Of a DNA stretch of 17,232 bases, positions 6,684 to 15,151 are shown one piece after another (position 1 is the first letter of the stretch; every line of letters begins with the position of its first letter). Both the position numbers and the translations under genes were made by a program. This stretch comes from Oscillospiraceae bacterium (GTDB taxonomy: Bacteria; Bacillota; Clostridia; Oscillospirales; Ruminococcaceae): contig JAQXFT010000212.1 of the NCBI GenBank assembly GCA_029005335.1, forward strand, positions 1 through 17,232, written 5' to 3'. The notes under the pieces are model-generated. The model searched no databases, had not been told where the DNA came from, and worked only from the letters and a program-made list of their open reading frames with translations.

Positions 6684-7643
6684 ATGGCAGACAAATTTAA
6701 AGTATCGCTGAAAAAGATTATCGATGAGCTTTCACTGGAGGTAATATACAGCCCTGTGGACGCAGAAAAGATATTCGTTGACGAAAATGAAGTAAACAGA
6801 CCCGGATTTCAGCTTATGGGTTTCTATGAATATTTCAATCCCGAGAGAATACAGATTTTAGGTAAAATGGAATTTGCATATCTCTCCACTCTTGACGACC
6901 AGACAAGATACGACAGAATAAAGACACTGATGTCCTACAGGATTCCGGCACTTATAATTGCAAGAGAGCTTCCTTATTTTCCGGAAATGCTGGAGCTTGC
7001 AAAGGAATTTGAAATTCCGCTTCTGCGTTCAAAGGAGAGTACATCTGCATTTATGGCAAGTCTTATAGCTTTTCTTAATCTCAATCTTGCTCCCAGAATT
7101 ACCCGTCACGGCGTACTGATAGAAATATACGGTGAAGGTGTATTTATTACCGGCGAAAGCGGAGTCGGAAAGAGCGAAACAGCTATTGAGCTTGTAAAGA
7201 GAGGTCACAGACTTGTCGCTGATGACGCTGTTGAAATAAAAAAGGTATCAAATATAAGCCTTGTAGGAAGCTCTCCGGATAATATAAGGCATTTTCTTGA
7301 ACTGCGTGGCATAGGTATTATAAATGCAAGAAGGCTTTTCGGTATGGGAGCTATCAAAATGACTGAAAAAATCGACCTGGTAGTAGAAATGGAACAGTGG
7401 GACCCCGAAAAATTTTATGACCGTATGGGAGTAGATACAGAATATATGTCTATTCTGGGAGTAAAAGTTCCGTCACTGACGATACCAGTCAAGCCGGGAA
7501 GAAATCTTGCAGTAATACTGGAAGTAGCTGCTATGAATAACCGACAGAAGAAAATGGGCTACAATGCAGCTCAGGAGCTTCTCGACCGCCTTGGAATGGC
7601 TTCCGAAAGCAAGGAAACTACCAGGGATTATGAGATATTTTAA
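6684..7643 (+). CDS. hprK: HPr kinase/phosphorylase
   Basis: Bifunctional enzyme that phosphorylates Ser46 of HPr (or Crh) with ATP or pyrophosphate and reverses this by phosphorolysis, setting carbon catabolite repression in low-GC Gram-positives. The 319-residue product is normal in size. The N-terminal regulatory domain spans about 1-130; then come R-H-G-V-L-I-E-I-Y-G with the catalytic His, Walker A G-E-S-G-V-G-K-S at 157-164, A-D-D-A-V shortly after, and the signature L-E-L-R-G-I-G-I-I-N. The start at 6684 gives M-A-D-K-F-K-V-S-L with GGAGG just upstream; an in-frame ATG at 6663 lies in a hairpin and would add seven residues without homology. Its substrate HPr is not encoded nearby. It is followed by murB after 25 bases. 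Confidence 0.97.
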   Translation: MADKFKVSLKKIIDELSLEVIYSPVDAEKIFVDENEVNRPGFQLMGFYEYFNPERIQILGKMEFAYLSTLDDQTRYDRIKTLMSYRIPALIIARELPYFPEMLELAKEFEIPLLRSKESTSAFMASLIAFLNLNLAPRITRHGVLIEIYGEGVFITGESGVGKSETAIELVKRGHRLVADDAVEIKKVSNISLVGSSPDNIRHFLELRGIGIINARRLFGMGAIKMTEKIDLVVEMEQWDPEKFYDRMGVDTEYMSILGVKVPSLTIPVKPGRNLAVILEVAAMNNRQKKMGYNAAQELLDRLGMASESKETTRDYEIF

Positions 7644-7668
7644 TTAAAAACTTTTAAGGAGACGGGAA

Positions 7669-8583
7669 ATGTCATCATATATAAGAGAATTATCAAATCT
7701 TTGCAGTGAGCTTGACTGCAGAATTATACCTGAATGTAGTCTCAGAGAATACAATACATTCAGAATAGGCGGAAAATGCAATGCACTGATAAGTATTAAC
7801 AGCATTGAAGCCGTTCAGAAGCTTGTGGAATTTCTTAAAAATAACAGTACAGATTATTATATCATAGGAAGAGGAAGCAATATAATAGTATCTGATAACG
7901 GATATGACGGAGTAATACTTCTTCTGGGCGGAGACTTTTCGGATATAGAAATCAGGAATAATATTATAAAATGTCAGGCGGGAGCAAAGCTTGCCTCAGT
8001 CTGTACCGAGGCTCAGAAGCATGGACTTTCAGGAATGGAAAATCTTTACGGAATCCCCGGAACAGCCGGCGGAGCTTTATATATGAATGCCGGAGCTTAT
8101 GGAACTGAAATGAATGATGTAATTGAAAGTGCTGAATATATCGATTCGGAAGGAAACCTTAAAAATATTTCAAAATCAGATATGGGACTTTCATACAGAC
8201 ACAGCATTTTTTCAGAAAACAATGGAATTATCGTTTCAGTTACCATGAAGCTTGAAAAGGGAGATTCCGGAAAAATCAAATCCGATATGGAAGAATGTAT
8301 ATCAAAACGCAGGGAAAAACAGCCTCTGGAATACCCGAGTGCCGGAAGTACATTCAAAAGACCTGTCGGGAACTATGCCTCAAAGCTTATAGATGAATGC
8401 GGACTTAAAGGACTTTCATGCGGAGATGCTGAAGTAAGTACAAAGCACTGCGGATTTGTAATAAACAAGGGAAACGCTTCCTGCAGAGATGTACTTGAAC
8501 TCTGCGAAAAGGTAAAATCAATCGTAAAGGAAAAAACCGGATATATACTGGAGCTTGAACCGGTTATACTCGGAAAAATTTGA
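7669..8583 (+). CDS. murB: UDP-N-acetylenolpyruvoylglucosamine reductase
   Basis: FAD enzyme that uses NADPH to reduce the enolpyruvyl group of UDP-GlcNAc-enolpyruvate, giving UDP-MurNAc, the second committed step of peptidoglycan precursor synthesis; cytoplasmic. The 304-residue product shows Y-N-T-F-R-I-G-G-K near 25, the FAD-binding I-I-G-R-G-S-N-I-I-V-S-D near 65, I-P-G-T-A-G-G-A-L-Y-M-N-A-G-A-Y-G near 128-144, S-Y-R-H-S-I-F, and S-A-G-S-T-F-K with the likely proton-donor Ser at 227. Near the C-terminus, L-E-L-E-P supplies the expected Glu. The lack of the extra E. coli-type region and the short length fit the type II MurB of Gram-positives. The start ATG has AAGGAG seven bases upstream. 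Its stop abuts the rapZ Shine-Dalgarno. Confidence 0.97.
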   Translation: MSSYIRELSNLCSELDCRIIPECSLREYNTFRIGGKCNALISINSIEAVQKLVEFLKNNSTDYYIIGRGSNIIVSDNGYDGVILLLGGDFSDIEIRNNIIKCQAGAKLASVCTEAQKHGLSGMENLYGIPGTAGGALYMNAGAYGTEMNDVIESAEYIDSEGNLKNISKSDMGLSYRHSIFSENNGIIVSVTMKLEKGDSGKIKSDMEECISKRREKQPLEYPSAGSTFKRPVGNYASKLIDECGLKGLSCGDAEVSTKHCGFVINKGNASCRDVLELCEKVKSIVKEKTGYILELEPVILGKI

Positions 8584-8599
8584 AGGAGGAATTTTTTTT

Positions 8600-9472
8600 A
8601 TGCAGTTGCTTATAGTAACCGGAATGTCCGGTTCAGGAAAATCGGCGGTAATGGACGTTATGGAGGATATAGGCTATTACTGCATTGACAATATTCCTCC
8701 GTCACTGATACCGAAATTTGTTGATGTATGCCGTCATTCAAAGGAATCTATAAACCGTATGGCATTAGCTGTTGATGTGCGTTCGGGAGATATGTTTCTT
8801 GAAATACTTAAAGCATGGCAGAATATTAAAAAAGAGGACGATATTGAAGTAAAGGTTCTGTTCATAGATGCCAGCAGTGATGTTCTTATAAAGAGATACA
8901 AGGAAACAAGAAGAAAACACCCTCTTGCTGAAAAATTCAACGGAAATCTTCAGGAGGCTATAAATTATGAATCCGAACAGCTTGCACAGCTCAGGGAGAT
9001 AGCTGACTATTATATAGAAACCTCCTATCTTTCATCAAATGAGCTTAAAGAACAGATAAGGAATCTTTTTCTTGAAAATCCATCTGATTCCATAGTAGTA
9101 AAGGTAACGTCATTCGGCTTCAAATATGGTGCGTCCGTTGAATCTGACCTTGTATTTGATGTCAGATGTCTGCCGAATCCCTTTTATATACCGGAGCTCA
9201 GAAATCATACAGGCTGTGATGCATGCGTCAGGGATTATGTCATGAGCTTTGAACAGTCAAGGGCTTTCATGCAGACGCTCTGTGACCTGATAGATTTTCT
9301 GCTTCCTCTCTATATAAAGGAGGGTAAAAGTCAGATAGTAATATCCTTCGGCTGTACCGGAGGAAAGCACCGCTCAATAACCTTTGCGGAGCTTATGGCT
9401 GAACATATTAAATCAAAGGGCTACAGAGTTCAGAAATATCATCGTGATATTACAAAGGACAGAAAAAATTAA
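8600..9472 (+). CDS. rapZ: RapZ family nucleotide-binding regulatory protein (YvcJ)
   Basis: RapZ in E. coli guides RNase E to the small RNA GlmZ and senses glucosamine-6-phosphate; in Gram-positives the homologue YvcJ hydrolyses GTP and its target is less clear. The 290-residue product has Walker A G-M-S-G-S-G-K-S at residues 8-15, the family motif V-D-V-R-S-G near 57, F-G-F-K-Y-G-A, D-V-R-C-L-P-N-P-F-Y, and the C-terminal F-G-C-T-G-G-K-H-R-S-I. The ATG at 8600 has AAGGAGGA nine to ten bases upstream; a TTG at 8557 inside murB is not needed. An added Cys-x2-Cys pair (Cys206 and Cys209) sits just before the conserved V-R-D-Y-V. In most Firmicutes yvcK follows this gene, but here whiA does. 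Confidence 0.95.
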   Translation: MQLLIVTGMSGSGKSAVMDVMEDIGYYCIDNIPPSLIPKFVDVCRHSKESINRMALAVDVRSGDMFLEILKAWQNIKKEDDIEVKVLFIDASSDVLIKRYKETRRKHPLAEKFNGNLQEAINYESEQLAQLREIADYYIETSYLSSNELKEQIRNLFLENPSDSIVVKVTSFGFKYGASVESDLVFDVRCLPNPFYIPELRNHTGCDACVRDYVMSFEQSRAFMQTLCDLIDFLLPLYIKEGKSQIVISFGCTGGKHRSITFAELMAEHIKSKGYRVQKYHRDITKDRKN

Positions 9473-9484
9473 AAAATCTGAAAT

Positions 9485-9494
9485 AAGGAAGTGA
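9485..9494 (+). promoter_or_regulatory. Extended Shine-Dalgarno deciding the whiA start
   Basis: AAGGAAGTGA matches the 10-base anti-SD complement AAGGAGGTGA at nine positions. Its GGA core is placed about right for initiation at ATA 9500 and is incompatible with initiation at the GTG (9491) that forms part of it. Confidence 0.7.
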
Positions 9495-9499
9495 TTTTC

Positions 9500-10411
9500 A
9501 TATCATTTTCAAATGAAGTAAAAAAAGAAATATTCTCTTTTATCGAAAAAAATGATGAGAGAAAATTTGCCTGTCTTTATGGCATAATGCTCTATGGAAA
9601 AAATATGAGTACCGAGCTTGTATCAGTCCAGAGTGAAAATTCTGAAATAATCAGCTTTGCGGAAAATCTTATTGACGAACTGTTTCAGGGAAGAGTAAAG
9701 CCTCAGAGAAATCCCGAGCGGAAAATAAAAAATTCCCTGCTTTATTCATTTGTAATAGACGACCGCAGAGAGCTTTCAGAAATATTTGATTTCTATGAAA
9801 CCGAAAAGCGTGAAAAGATTCTTGTAAGCCGTAATCTGAAAAGTGCTTTTCTTGCCGGAGCTTTTATAATATGCGGAAGCGTAAACAGTCCCGACAAGGA
9901 ATATCATCTGGAATTTAAAACCTCCGATGAAACAAAGGCACAGATTATTCTTGATATACTCAGCGGAATAGGTTCAAAGGCAAAAATTTCCGAAAGAAAA
10001 AATAACCATATAGTTTATCTCAAGGACAGCGAATCAATAGAAGATATACTGACATATATAGGTGCAAAACAGTGTACGCTTGAAATCATGAATGTAAAAA
10101 TAGAAAAGACATTCCGTAACAGGGCAAACAGAATGCGTAACTGCGATACAGCAAATATCGGTCGTACTGTCAATGCCTCGCTTCTTCAGACAGAGGATAT
10201 ACTGACTGTTGACAAAGCAATCGGACTTGAAAATATACCTGATGAACTCAGAGAAGTTGCAATGATAAGGCTTGATAATTCTGATATGACACTCAGGGAA
10301 ATCGGTGAGAGCCTTGAAAACCCGATAAGCCGTTCCGGAGTAAATCACAGACTTAAAAGAATATCAGAAATGGCAAAGCAGATACGGAGTGAAAAAAATG
10401 AACAGAAGTGA
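9500..10411 (+). CDS. whiA: WhiA sporulation/division regulator, probable AUA start
   Basis: WhiA is a DNA-binding regulator tied to sporulation septation in actinomycetes and to division and chromosome segregation in Firmicutes. It has a degenerate LAGLIDADG homing-endonuclease domain and a C-terminal helix-turn-helix. Here L-K-S-A-F-L-A-G-A-F-I-I-C-G-S-V (about 112-127) marks the first, and L-R-E-I-G-E-S-L followed by S-R-S-G-V-N-H-R-L-K marks the HTH. Starting at ATA 9500 gives 303 residues beginning M-S-F-S-N-E-V-K-K-E, which matches the family N-terminus. The ribosome site AAGGAAGTGA (9485-9494) is near-perfect and ends five bases before the ATA. The only canonical start, GTG at 9491, lies inside that site and would add three residues. 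The last 14 bases overlap dnaE. Confidence 0.93.
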   Translation: MSFSNEVKKEIFSFIEKNDERKFACLYGIMLYGKNMSTELVSVQSENSEIISFAENLIDELFQGRVKPQRNPERKIKNSLLYSFVIDDRRELSEIFDFYETEKREKILVSRNLKSAFLAGAFIICGSVNSPDKEYHLEFKTSDETKAQIILDILSGIGSKAKISERKNNHIVYLKDSESIEDILTYIGAKQCTLEIMNVKIEKTFRNRANRMRNCDTANIGRTVNASLLQTEDILTVDKAIGLENIPDELREVAMIRLDNSDMTLREIGESLENPISRSGVNHRLKRISEMAKQIRSEKNEQK

Positions 10412-13400
10412 CTTTGTGCATCTTCATCTTCATACAGAATACAGTCTTCTTGACGGTGTGTGCCGGATTGACAGGCTTTTTGAACATATAAAAAAAACCG
10501 GACAGACAGCAGCAGCAATAACCGACCATGGCTGTATGTACGGTGCAGTGGAATTTTACAGAAAAGCTAAGGAATATGGCATAAAGCCGATTATAGGCTG
10601 TGAAGCCTATGTTGCAGTCAGAAAGCGTACAGACTGCGATTTCAGATATGATTCACATCAGTATCATATAACATTGCTTTGCAAAAATCAGACATGCTAT
10701 AAAAATCTTATAAAAATGATTTCGCTGGCAAATACTGAGGGATTCTATATAAGACCCAGAATCGATACTGAACTTCTTGAAAAATATCATGACGGACTTA
10801 TATGCCTTTCAGGGTGTACCTGTGGTGAAATTGCACAGAAGCTTCTTAACAATGATTACAGTGGTGCAAAGCTTACAGCCGAAAAATATCATGATATATT
10901 CGGCGAGGATTACTATATAGAAATACAGAATCACGGAATGTCTGATGAAATTCAGATTCTTCAGAAGCTTTACCGTCTTTCTTATGAAACAGGAATCCCC
11001 CTTGTTGCCACAAATGACTGCCACTATATATCGGAGCAGGACAGTGATATTCAGAAGCTTCTGGTAAGTCTTCAGAAAGGTCGCATATCAGGCAGGGAGC
11101 TTTCCGGCAATCAGTTCTATGTGAAATCAACTGAGGAAATGTATTCGCTTTTCAGAAATCATGAAGAAGCACTTCTTAATACGTGCCGTATTGCTGAAAA
11201 ATGCTGTTTTGACTTTGAATTCGGAAAAATAAAGCTTCCTGAATTTAAAAAAGCCGGAGTTAATGACAATACAGAATTTCTTAAAAATCTCTGTTATGAC
11301 GGAATGTGCAGGCGATATGGAAATAATCCGTCCTCTGAAATAATTAACAGGCTTGAATATGAGCTTGATGTAATCATCAGAATGAAATATGTTGACTATT
11401 ATCTCATAGTATGGGATTTCGTTCAATATGCAAAAAATCATGATATTCCTACAGGCCCCGGAAGGGGTTCAGGAGCGGGAAGCCTTTGTGCATACTGTAT
11501 AGGAATAACCGATATTGACCCCATAAAATACAATCTCATTTTTGAAAGATTTCTCAATCCCGAAAGAAAAACCATGCCCGATTTCGATATAGATTTCTGT
11601 GTTGAAAAGCGTCATAAAGTAAAAGAATATATAATAAGACGTTACGGAGAGGAAAAGGTTGCCGAAATAACAGCTTTTGACAAATTCAAGTCAAGAATGG
11701 CAGTGAGGGATACAGGACGTGCAATGCAGATTCCGTCTGGTATATGCGAAAAGGTATTGAAGCTAATCGGGGACTGTGACAGACTTGATGAAGCTTTTGC
11801 AAGCAGTCCTGAGCTTTCAGAGCTTTATAAATCCGATAAAGATATAAAAAGCCTTATTGATATGGCAAGGCGTATCGAGGGAATGCCCCGTCATGTTGCA
11901 ACCCATGCTGCAGGAGTAGTTATATCATCAGTAAATCTGAATGAAATTGTACCGCTCCATAAAAATAATAATATGATTGCAACTCAGTATACTAAAAAAG
12001 ATGTCGAAAAGCTCGGGCTTCTTAAAATGGATTTGCTTGGACTCAGAAACCTCACTGTTATAAGCGATACTGTAAGACAGATAAAAAAATACAATCCGGA
12101 TTTTGAAATTTCAGAAATACCTGTTGATGATAAATCCGTATATGATATGATTTCTTCCGGAAGCCTTGAGGGAGTATTCCAGCTTGAAAGCACAGGAATA
12201 AAAAGACTTGTTATGAATCTCAGACCGGAAAATATGGAGGATATAATTACAATACTATCCCTCTACCGTCCCGGACCTATGGATTCCATACCGAAATATC
12301 TTGAAAGCTTCCGGAATCCGGAAAAGGTTACATACAAGCACCCTATGCTTGAAAGTATACTGAAAAGCACATACGGCTGTATTCTCTATCAGGAACAGGT
12401 TATGGAAATATGCCGTAAGCTTGCCGGATTTTCATATGCCCATGCCGATATATTAAGGCGTGCCATAAGCAATAAGAATCATGATGAGATGATAAAGGAA
12501 AAAGACAGCTTTATAAGCGGTGCTTTGAAAAACGGAATCCCCGAAAATACTGCTGAAAGCATATTCAGAGAAATGGAAAGCTTCGCCTCGTATGCCTTTA
12601 ACCGTTCTCATGGGGCTTCATATGCATATTTATCATATCAGACAGCATATCTGAAATGCCATTATTTCAGGGAATATATGTCATCTCTTATGTCAAGCGT
12701 AATGTCTGATACATCAAAGCTTATGGAATATATATCCCTATGCCGTTCAAAGGGAATAAAAATAAAGCCTCCTGATATAAATATAAGTTCCGCAGAGTTT
12801 TCCGGTTCGGGAGACAGCATATATTTCGGACTTCTTGTTATAAACAACGTCGGAAGCCTTATGGCGGAGAATATTGTCTCTGAAAGAAATAAAAACGGAA
12901 ATTATAAAAGCTTCCGTGATTTCTGCGAACGTAATAACAAAAGCAATATAAACAGGCTTGCTGTTGAAAATATGATAAAAGCCGGAGTGTTTGACGGTCT
13001 TGACCTCAATCGCCGTCAGATGCTTGAAAATTATGAAGCTGTTCTGAAATCCGTTTCGGAGCGGAATGATACAGGTATAGAAGGTCAGCTTAATTTTCTT
13101 GATATTTCCGGAAGTACATCATATGATATAGTAATAAAACCTGCTGAGGAATATGACCGGAAAACACTTCTTGAGCTTGAAAAGGAATCCACAGGCTTTT
13201 ATCTTTCGGGATTCCCTCTTGATGAATATGAATATCTGAAAGTCTACTTCAAAACAAAAAAAATCCATGACATTGAGAATATTCCGGACGGCGAAAAAAT
13301 AAACCTTGTATGTATGGTAAAGGGATTAAAAATCCATACCGACAGAAGCGGAAAAAAAATGTGCTTTCTGAGAATCGAGGACGAATCCGGAGAAACTGAC

Positions 13401-13787
13401 GCTACAGTATTTTCAGATGTTTACAGAAAATCTGAATCAAAGCTTTCCGATAATGCAGTACTTCTTATAAAAGCTCATGTATCTTCAAGAAACGGACATT
13501 CGGGAATAATATGCGACGAAATTTATAACGCTGAAGATATTTCCGGACTTGTATCCGGAATGAGCTTGTGTATAAAGCTTGATTCGCATGAACTCGATAC
13601 TTTCAGCCATATTAAAAAAGTATTTTCAGAGCATAGGGGAAATAACCGTGTTTTAATATATCTTACGGATATGAAAAAAATGATTTCCCCGAAAACTCCT
13701 TTATTCGTTTCAGCTGACAAAAAGTTATTTGATTCCTTAAAACAATATACAGATTCAGATAAAATAGGTCTTATCAGAGAAAAATAA
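10398..13787 (+). CDS. dnaE: DNA polymerase III alpha subunit, DnaE type
   Basis: Replicative DNA polymerase of family C. The 1129-residue product has the DnaE order: N-terminal PHP domain, polymerase core, C-terminal OB fold. The PHP domain keeps its metal-binding set: H-L-H-L-H-T-E-Y-S-L-L-D near residues 8-20, I-T-D-H-G, G-C-E-A-Y, Y-H-I-T-L-L, L-S-G-C and N-D-C-H-Y. Polymerase motifs are G-P-G-R-G-S-G-A-G-S-L, P-D-F-D-I-D-F with Asp395 and Asp397, and L-K-M-D-L-L-G-L with the third catalytic Asp at 545. The OB fold has R-I-E-D-E-S-G-E near 995. The ATG at 10398 has GGAG eight bases upstream and overlaps the whiA end by 14 bases. Gram-positives usually also carry PolC; DnaE then extends primers on the lagging strand. 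The intact PHP site leaves proofreading possible. Confidence 0.97.
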   Translation: MNRSDFVHLHLHTEYSLLDGVCRIDRLFEHIKKTGQTAAAITDHGCMYGAVEFYRKAKEYGIKPIIGCEAYVAVRKRTDCDFRYDSHQYHITLLCKNQTCYKNLIKMISLANTEGFYIRPRIDTELLEKYHDGLICLSGCTCGEIAQKLLNNDYSGAKLTAEKYHDIFGEDYYIEIQNHGMSDEIQILQKLYRLSYETGIPLVATNDCHYISEQDSDIQKLLVSLQKGRISGRELSGNQFYVKSTEEMYSLFRNHEEALLNTCRIAEKCCFDFEFGKIKLPEFKKAGVNDNTEFLKNLCYDGMCRRYGNNPSSEIINRLEYELDVIIRMKYVDYYLIVWDFVQYAKNHDIPTGPGRGSGAGSLCAYCIGITDIDPIKYNLIFERFLNPERKTMPDFDIDFCVEKRHKVKEYIIRRYGEEKVAEITAFDKFKSRMAVRDTGRAMQIPSGICEKVLKLIGDCDRLDEAFASSPELSELYKSDKDIKSLIDMARRIEGMPRHVATHAAGVVISSVNLNEIVPLHKNNNMIATQYTKKDVEKLGLLKMDLLGLRNLTVISDTVRQIKKYNPDFEISEIPVDDKSVYDMISSGSLEGVFQLESTGIKRLVMNLRPENMEDIITILSLYRPGPMDSIPKYLESFRNPEKVTYKHPMLESILKSTYGCILYQEQVMEICRKLAGFSYAHADILRRAISNKNHDEMIKEKDSFISGALKNGIPENTAESIFREMESFASYAFNRSHGASYAYLSYQTAYLKCHYFREYMSSLMSSVMSDTSKLMEYISLCRSKGIKIKPPDINISSAEFSGSGDSIYFGLLVINNVGSLMAENIVSERNKNGNYKSFRDFCERNNKSNINRLAVENMIKAGVFDGLDLNRRQMLENYEAVLKSVSERNDTGIEGQLNFLDISGSTSYDIVIKPAEEYDRKTLLELEKESTGFYLSGFPLDEYEYLKVYFKTKKIHDIENIPDGEKINLVCMVKGLKIHTDRSGKKMCFLRIEDESGETDATVFSDVYRKSESKLSDNAVLLIKAHVSSRNGHSGIICDEIYNAEDISGLVSGMSLCIKLDSHELDTFSHIKKVFSEHRGNNRVLIYLTDMKKMISPKTPLFVSADKKLFDSLKQYTDSDKIGLIREK

Positions 13788-13819
13788 GATTAAATTAATA
13801 TAAAATAATTCAAAACCAC

Positions 13820-13847
13820 TTGACAAAATCCGTAAATGTAGTAAAAT
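13820..13847 (+). promoter_or_regulatory. Sigma-A type promoter for pfkA
   Basis: Perfect -35 TTGACA at 13820-13825, a 16-base spacer and -10 TAAAAT at 13842-13847. Expected start near 13854, giving a leader of about 78 bases before the pfkA ATG. It begins 33 bases after the dnaE stop, and there is no strong terminator between, so pfkA may also receive read-through. Confidence 0.75.
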
Positions 13848-13931
13848 ATAATAGACGGAAGTTTTTTCGGTTTGAATTTTTTCCAAAATTTCAGGTTTAC
13901 TAATGCCGTATGGCAGAATGGAGATATTAAC

Positions 13932-14900
13932 ATGATAAAGAAAATTGGTATTTTAACAAGCGGCGGCGATGCTCCGGGCATGAATGCCGCTATCAGAGCG
14001 GTGGCAAGAGCTGCTATGAGCAAGGGTATGGAGGTCTACGGAATCCGCAGAGGATATGTCGGTCTCATTAACGGAGATATATTTGAAATGAATCCGAGAA
14101 GCGTTTCAGATATTATCCACAGAGGCGGAACAATGCTCTTCACAGCAAGATGTCCTGAATTCAGAACTGAAGAGGGCGTAAGAAAAGCTAAGGAAACCTG
14201 CGAAAAATTAGGTATTGAAGGTCTCGTTGTAATCGGTGGCGACGGCTCATTCAGAGGTGCTGCTGACCTCGCTGCAATGGCAGAAGGTTTCCTTTGCGTA
14301 GGACTTCCCGGAACTATCGATAATGATATCGCTTGTACAGATTATACAATCGGTTATGATACAGCTATGAATACAGCTATGGAAATGGTTGACAAGCTCC
14401 GTGATACGTCACAGTCACATGACAGATGCAGTGTAGTTGAGGTTATGGGAAGAAATGCCGGATATATCGCTGTAAATACCGGTATAGCCTGCGGAGCAAT
14501 CGAAGTTATTACTAAGGAAAGACCTTATGACCTCGATGCAATAGCTAAGAAAATGCTCGAAACTAAAAAGAACGGAAAAGAAAATTTCGTAATCATAGTT
14601 TCTGAGGGTATCGGTCACGCTAATGAGATTGCCCAGATTATTCAAGAAAAAACACATATCGAATCAAGAGCTACTATCCTCGGACACGTTCAGAGAGGCG
14701 GTTCACCTACTCTCAGAGACAGAGTTATTGCTACTAAAATGGGCTACCATGCAGTACAGCTCCTTGCACAGGGTATAGGAAACAGAGTTGTAGGAATCCA
14801 GAAAGATGAAGTAGTAGACTTCGATATTCAGGAAGCACTCAGCATGAAGAAGCCCTATGAGGACGAGCTTCATAAGATAGCAGAGGAACTTGCCCTCTGA
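13932..14900 (+). CDS. pfkA: 6-phosphofructokinase, ATP-dependent
   Basis: Phosphorylates fructose 6-phosphate to fructose 1,6-bisphosphate, the committed step of glycolysis; cytoplasmic homotetramer. The 322-residue product has normal PfkA length. Motifs: I-G-I-L-T-S-G-G-D-A-P-G-M-N-A near the N-terminus, G-G-D-G-S with Asp104 (the Gly after it points to ATP rather than pyrophosphate), G-T-I-D-N-D with catalytic Asp130, M-G-R-N-A-G-Y and the C-terminal L-G-H-V-Q-R-G-G-S-P. The ATG at 13932 has GGAG eight bases upstream; a longer reading from TTG 13872 adds residues with no homology. Codon choice is less A-rich than in the upstream operon (more C-ending codons), consistent with strong expression. 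In many clostridia pyk follows, but here the next gene is a folate transporter component. Confidence 0.97.
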   Translation: MIKKIGILTSGGDAPGMNAAIRAVARAAMSKGMEVYGIRRGYVGLINGDIFEMNPRSVSDIIHRGGTMLFTARCPEFRTEEGVRKAKETCEKLGIEGLVVIGGDGSFRGAADLAAMAEGFLCVGLPGTIDNDIACTDYTIGYDTAMNTAMEMVDKLRDTSQSHDRCSVVEVMGRNAGYIAVNTGIACGAIEVITKERPYDLDAIAKKMLETKKNGKENFVIIVSEGIGHANEIAQIIQEKTHIESRATILGHVQRGGSPTLRDRVIATKMGYHAVQLLAQGIGNRVVGIQKDEVVDFDIQEALSMKKPYEDELHKIAEELAL

Positions 14901-14962
14901 TATGATATATGCATACCAGTGCAAGCCCTTTGAAAAGAACCTGAACGAAAACTTTTAACAGA

Positions 14963-15064
14963 ATCAGAGTAGAAAGCTGTGCGTGAAGTGTCGGCGGACG
15001 GGGAGTTGTCGTCGGACGAAAAGCATAAAAAATGTTTGCGGTACAGCTTTCGCATCCCGCTGAA
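14963..15064 (+). promoter_or_regulatory. Tetrahydrofolate (THF) riboswitch
   Basis: The sequence carries the THF-I aptamer landmarks in order: GAGTAGA (14967-14973), GCGTGAAGTG (14981-14990), a GGGA-containing loop, GTCGTC, ACGAA, GCGGT, GCATCCCGC. Pairing agrees: TCAG at the 5' end with CTGA at 15060-15063 (P1); a 9-bp P2 of 14972-14980 with 15043-15051; CGGCGG with TCGTCG (P3, with wobbles); and the pseudoknot GGGA 15001-15004 with TCCC 15055-15058. It lies about 90 bases before a FolT-like gene, the usual target. I could not identify a clear terminator or SD-blocking stem, so the control mechanism is open. A weak promoter candidate is TTGAAA at 14930 with a poor -10 near 14953. Confidence 0.88.
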
Positions 15065-15151
15065 TATGTAACCAAAGAAACTCTTTATAAAAAATACTCT
15101 TTGATTATGTATAAAGCAGTCAGCTCGCATAATATAAGGAGGTAGTTTTTT

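Noticed and set aside
13826..13852. TATAAT at 13847-13852 as the pfkA -10 box
   Set aside because: It would give a 21-base spacer to TTGACA; TAAAAT at 13842 gives 16.
14881..14899. CAGAGG/CCTCTG stem at the pfkA stop as a terminator
   Set aside because: The stem is only 6 bp, lies within the coding end and has no T run after it.
14839..15130. Minus-strand frames across the folT leader
   Set aside because: They are explained by the riboswitch RNA on the plus strand; no ribosome site or homology.
14963..15151. T-box or TPP riboswitch ahead of folT
   Set aside because: No T-box core (AGGGTGGNACCGCG) and no thi-box CTGAGA; the landmarks and pseudoknot match the THF class.
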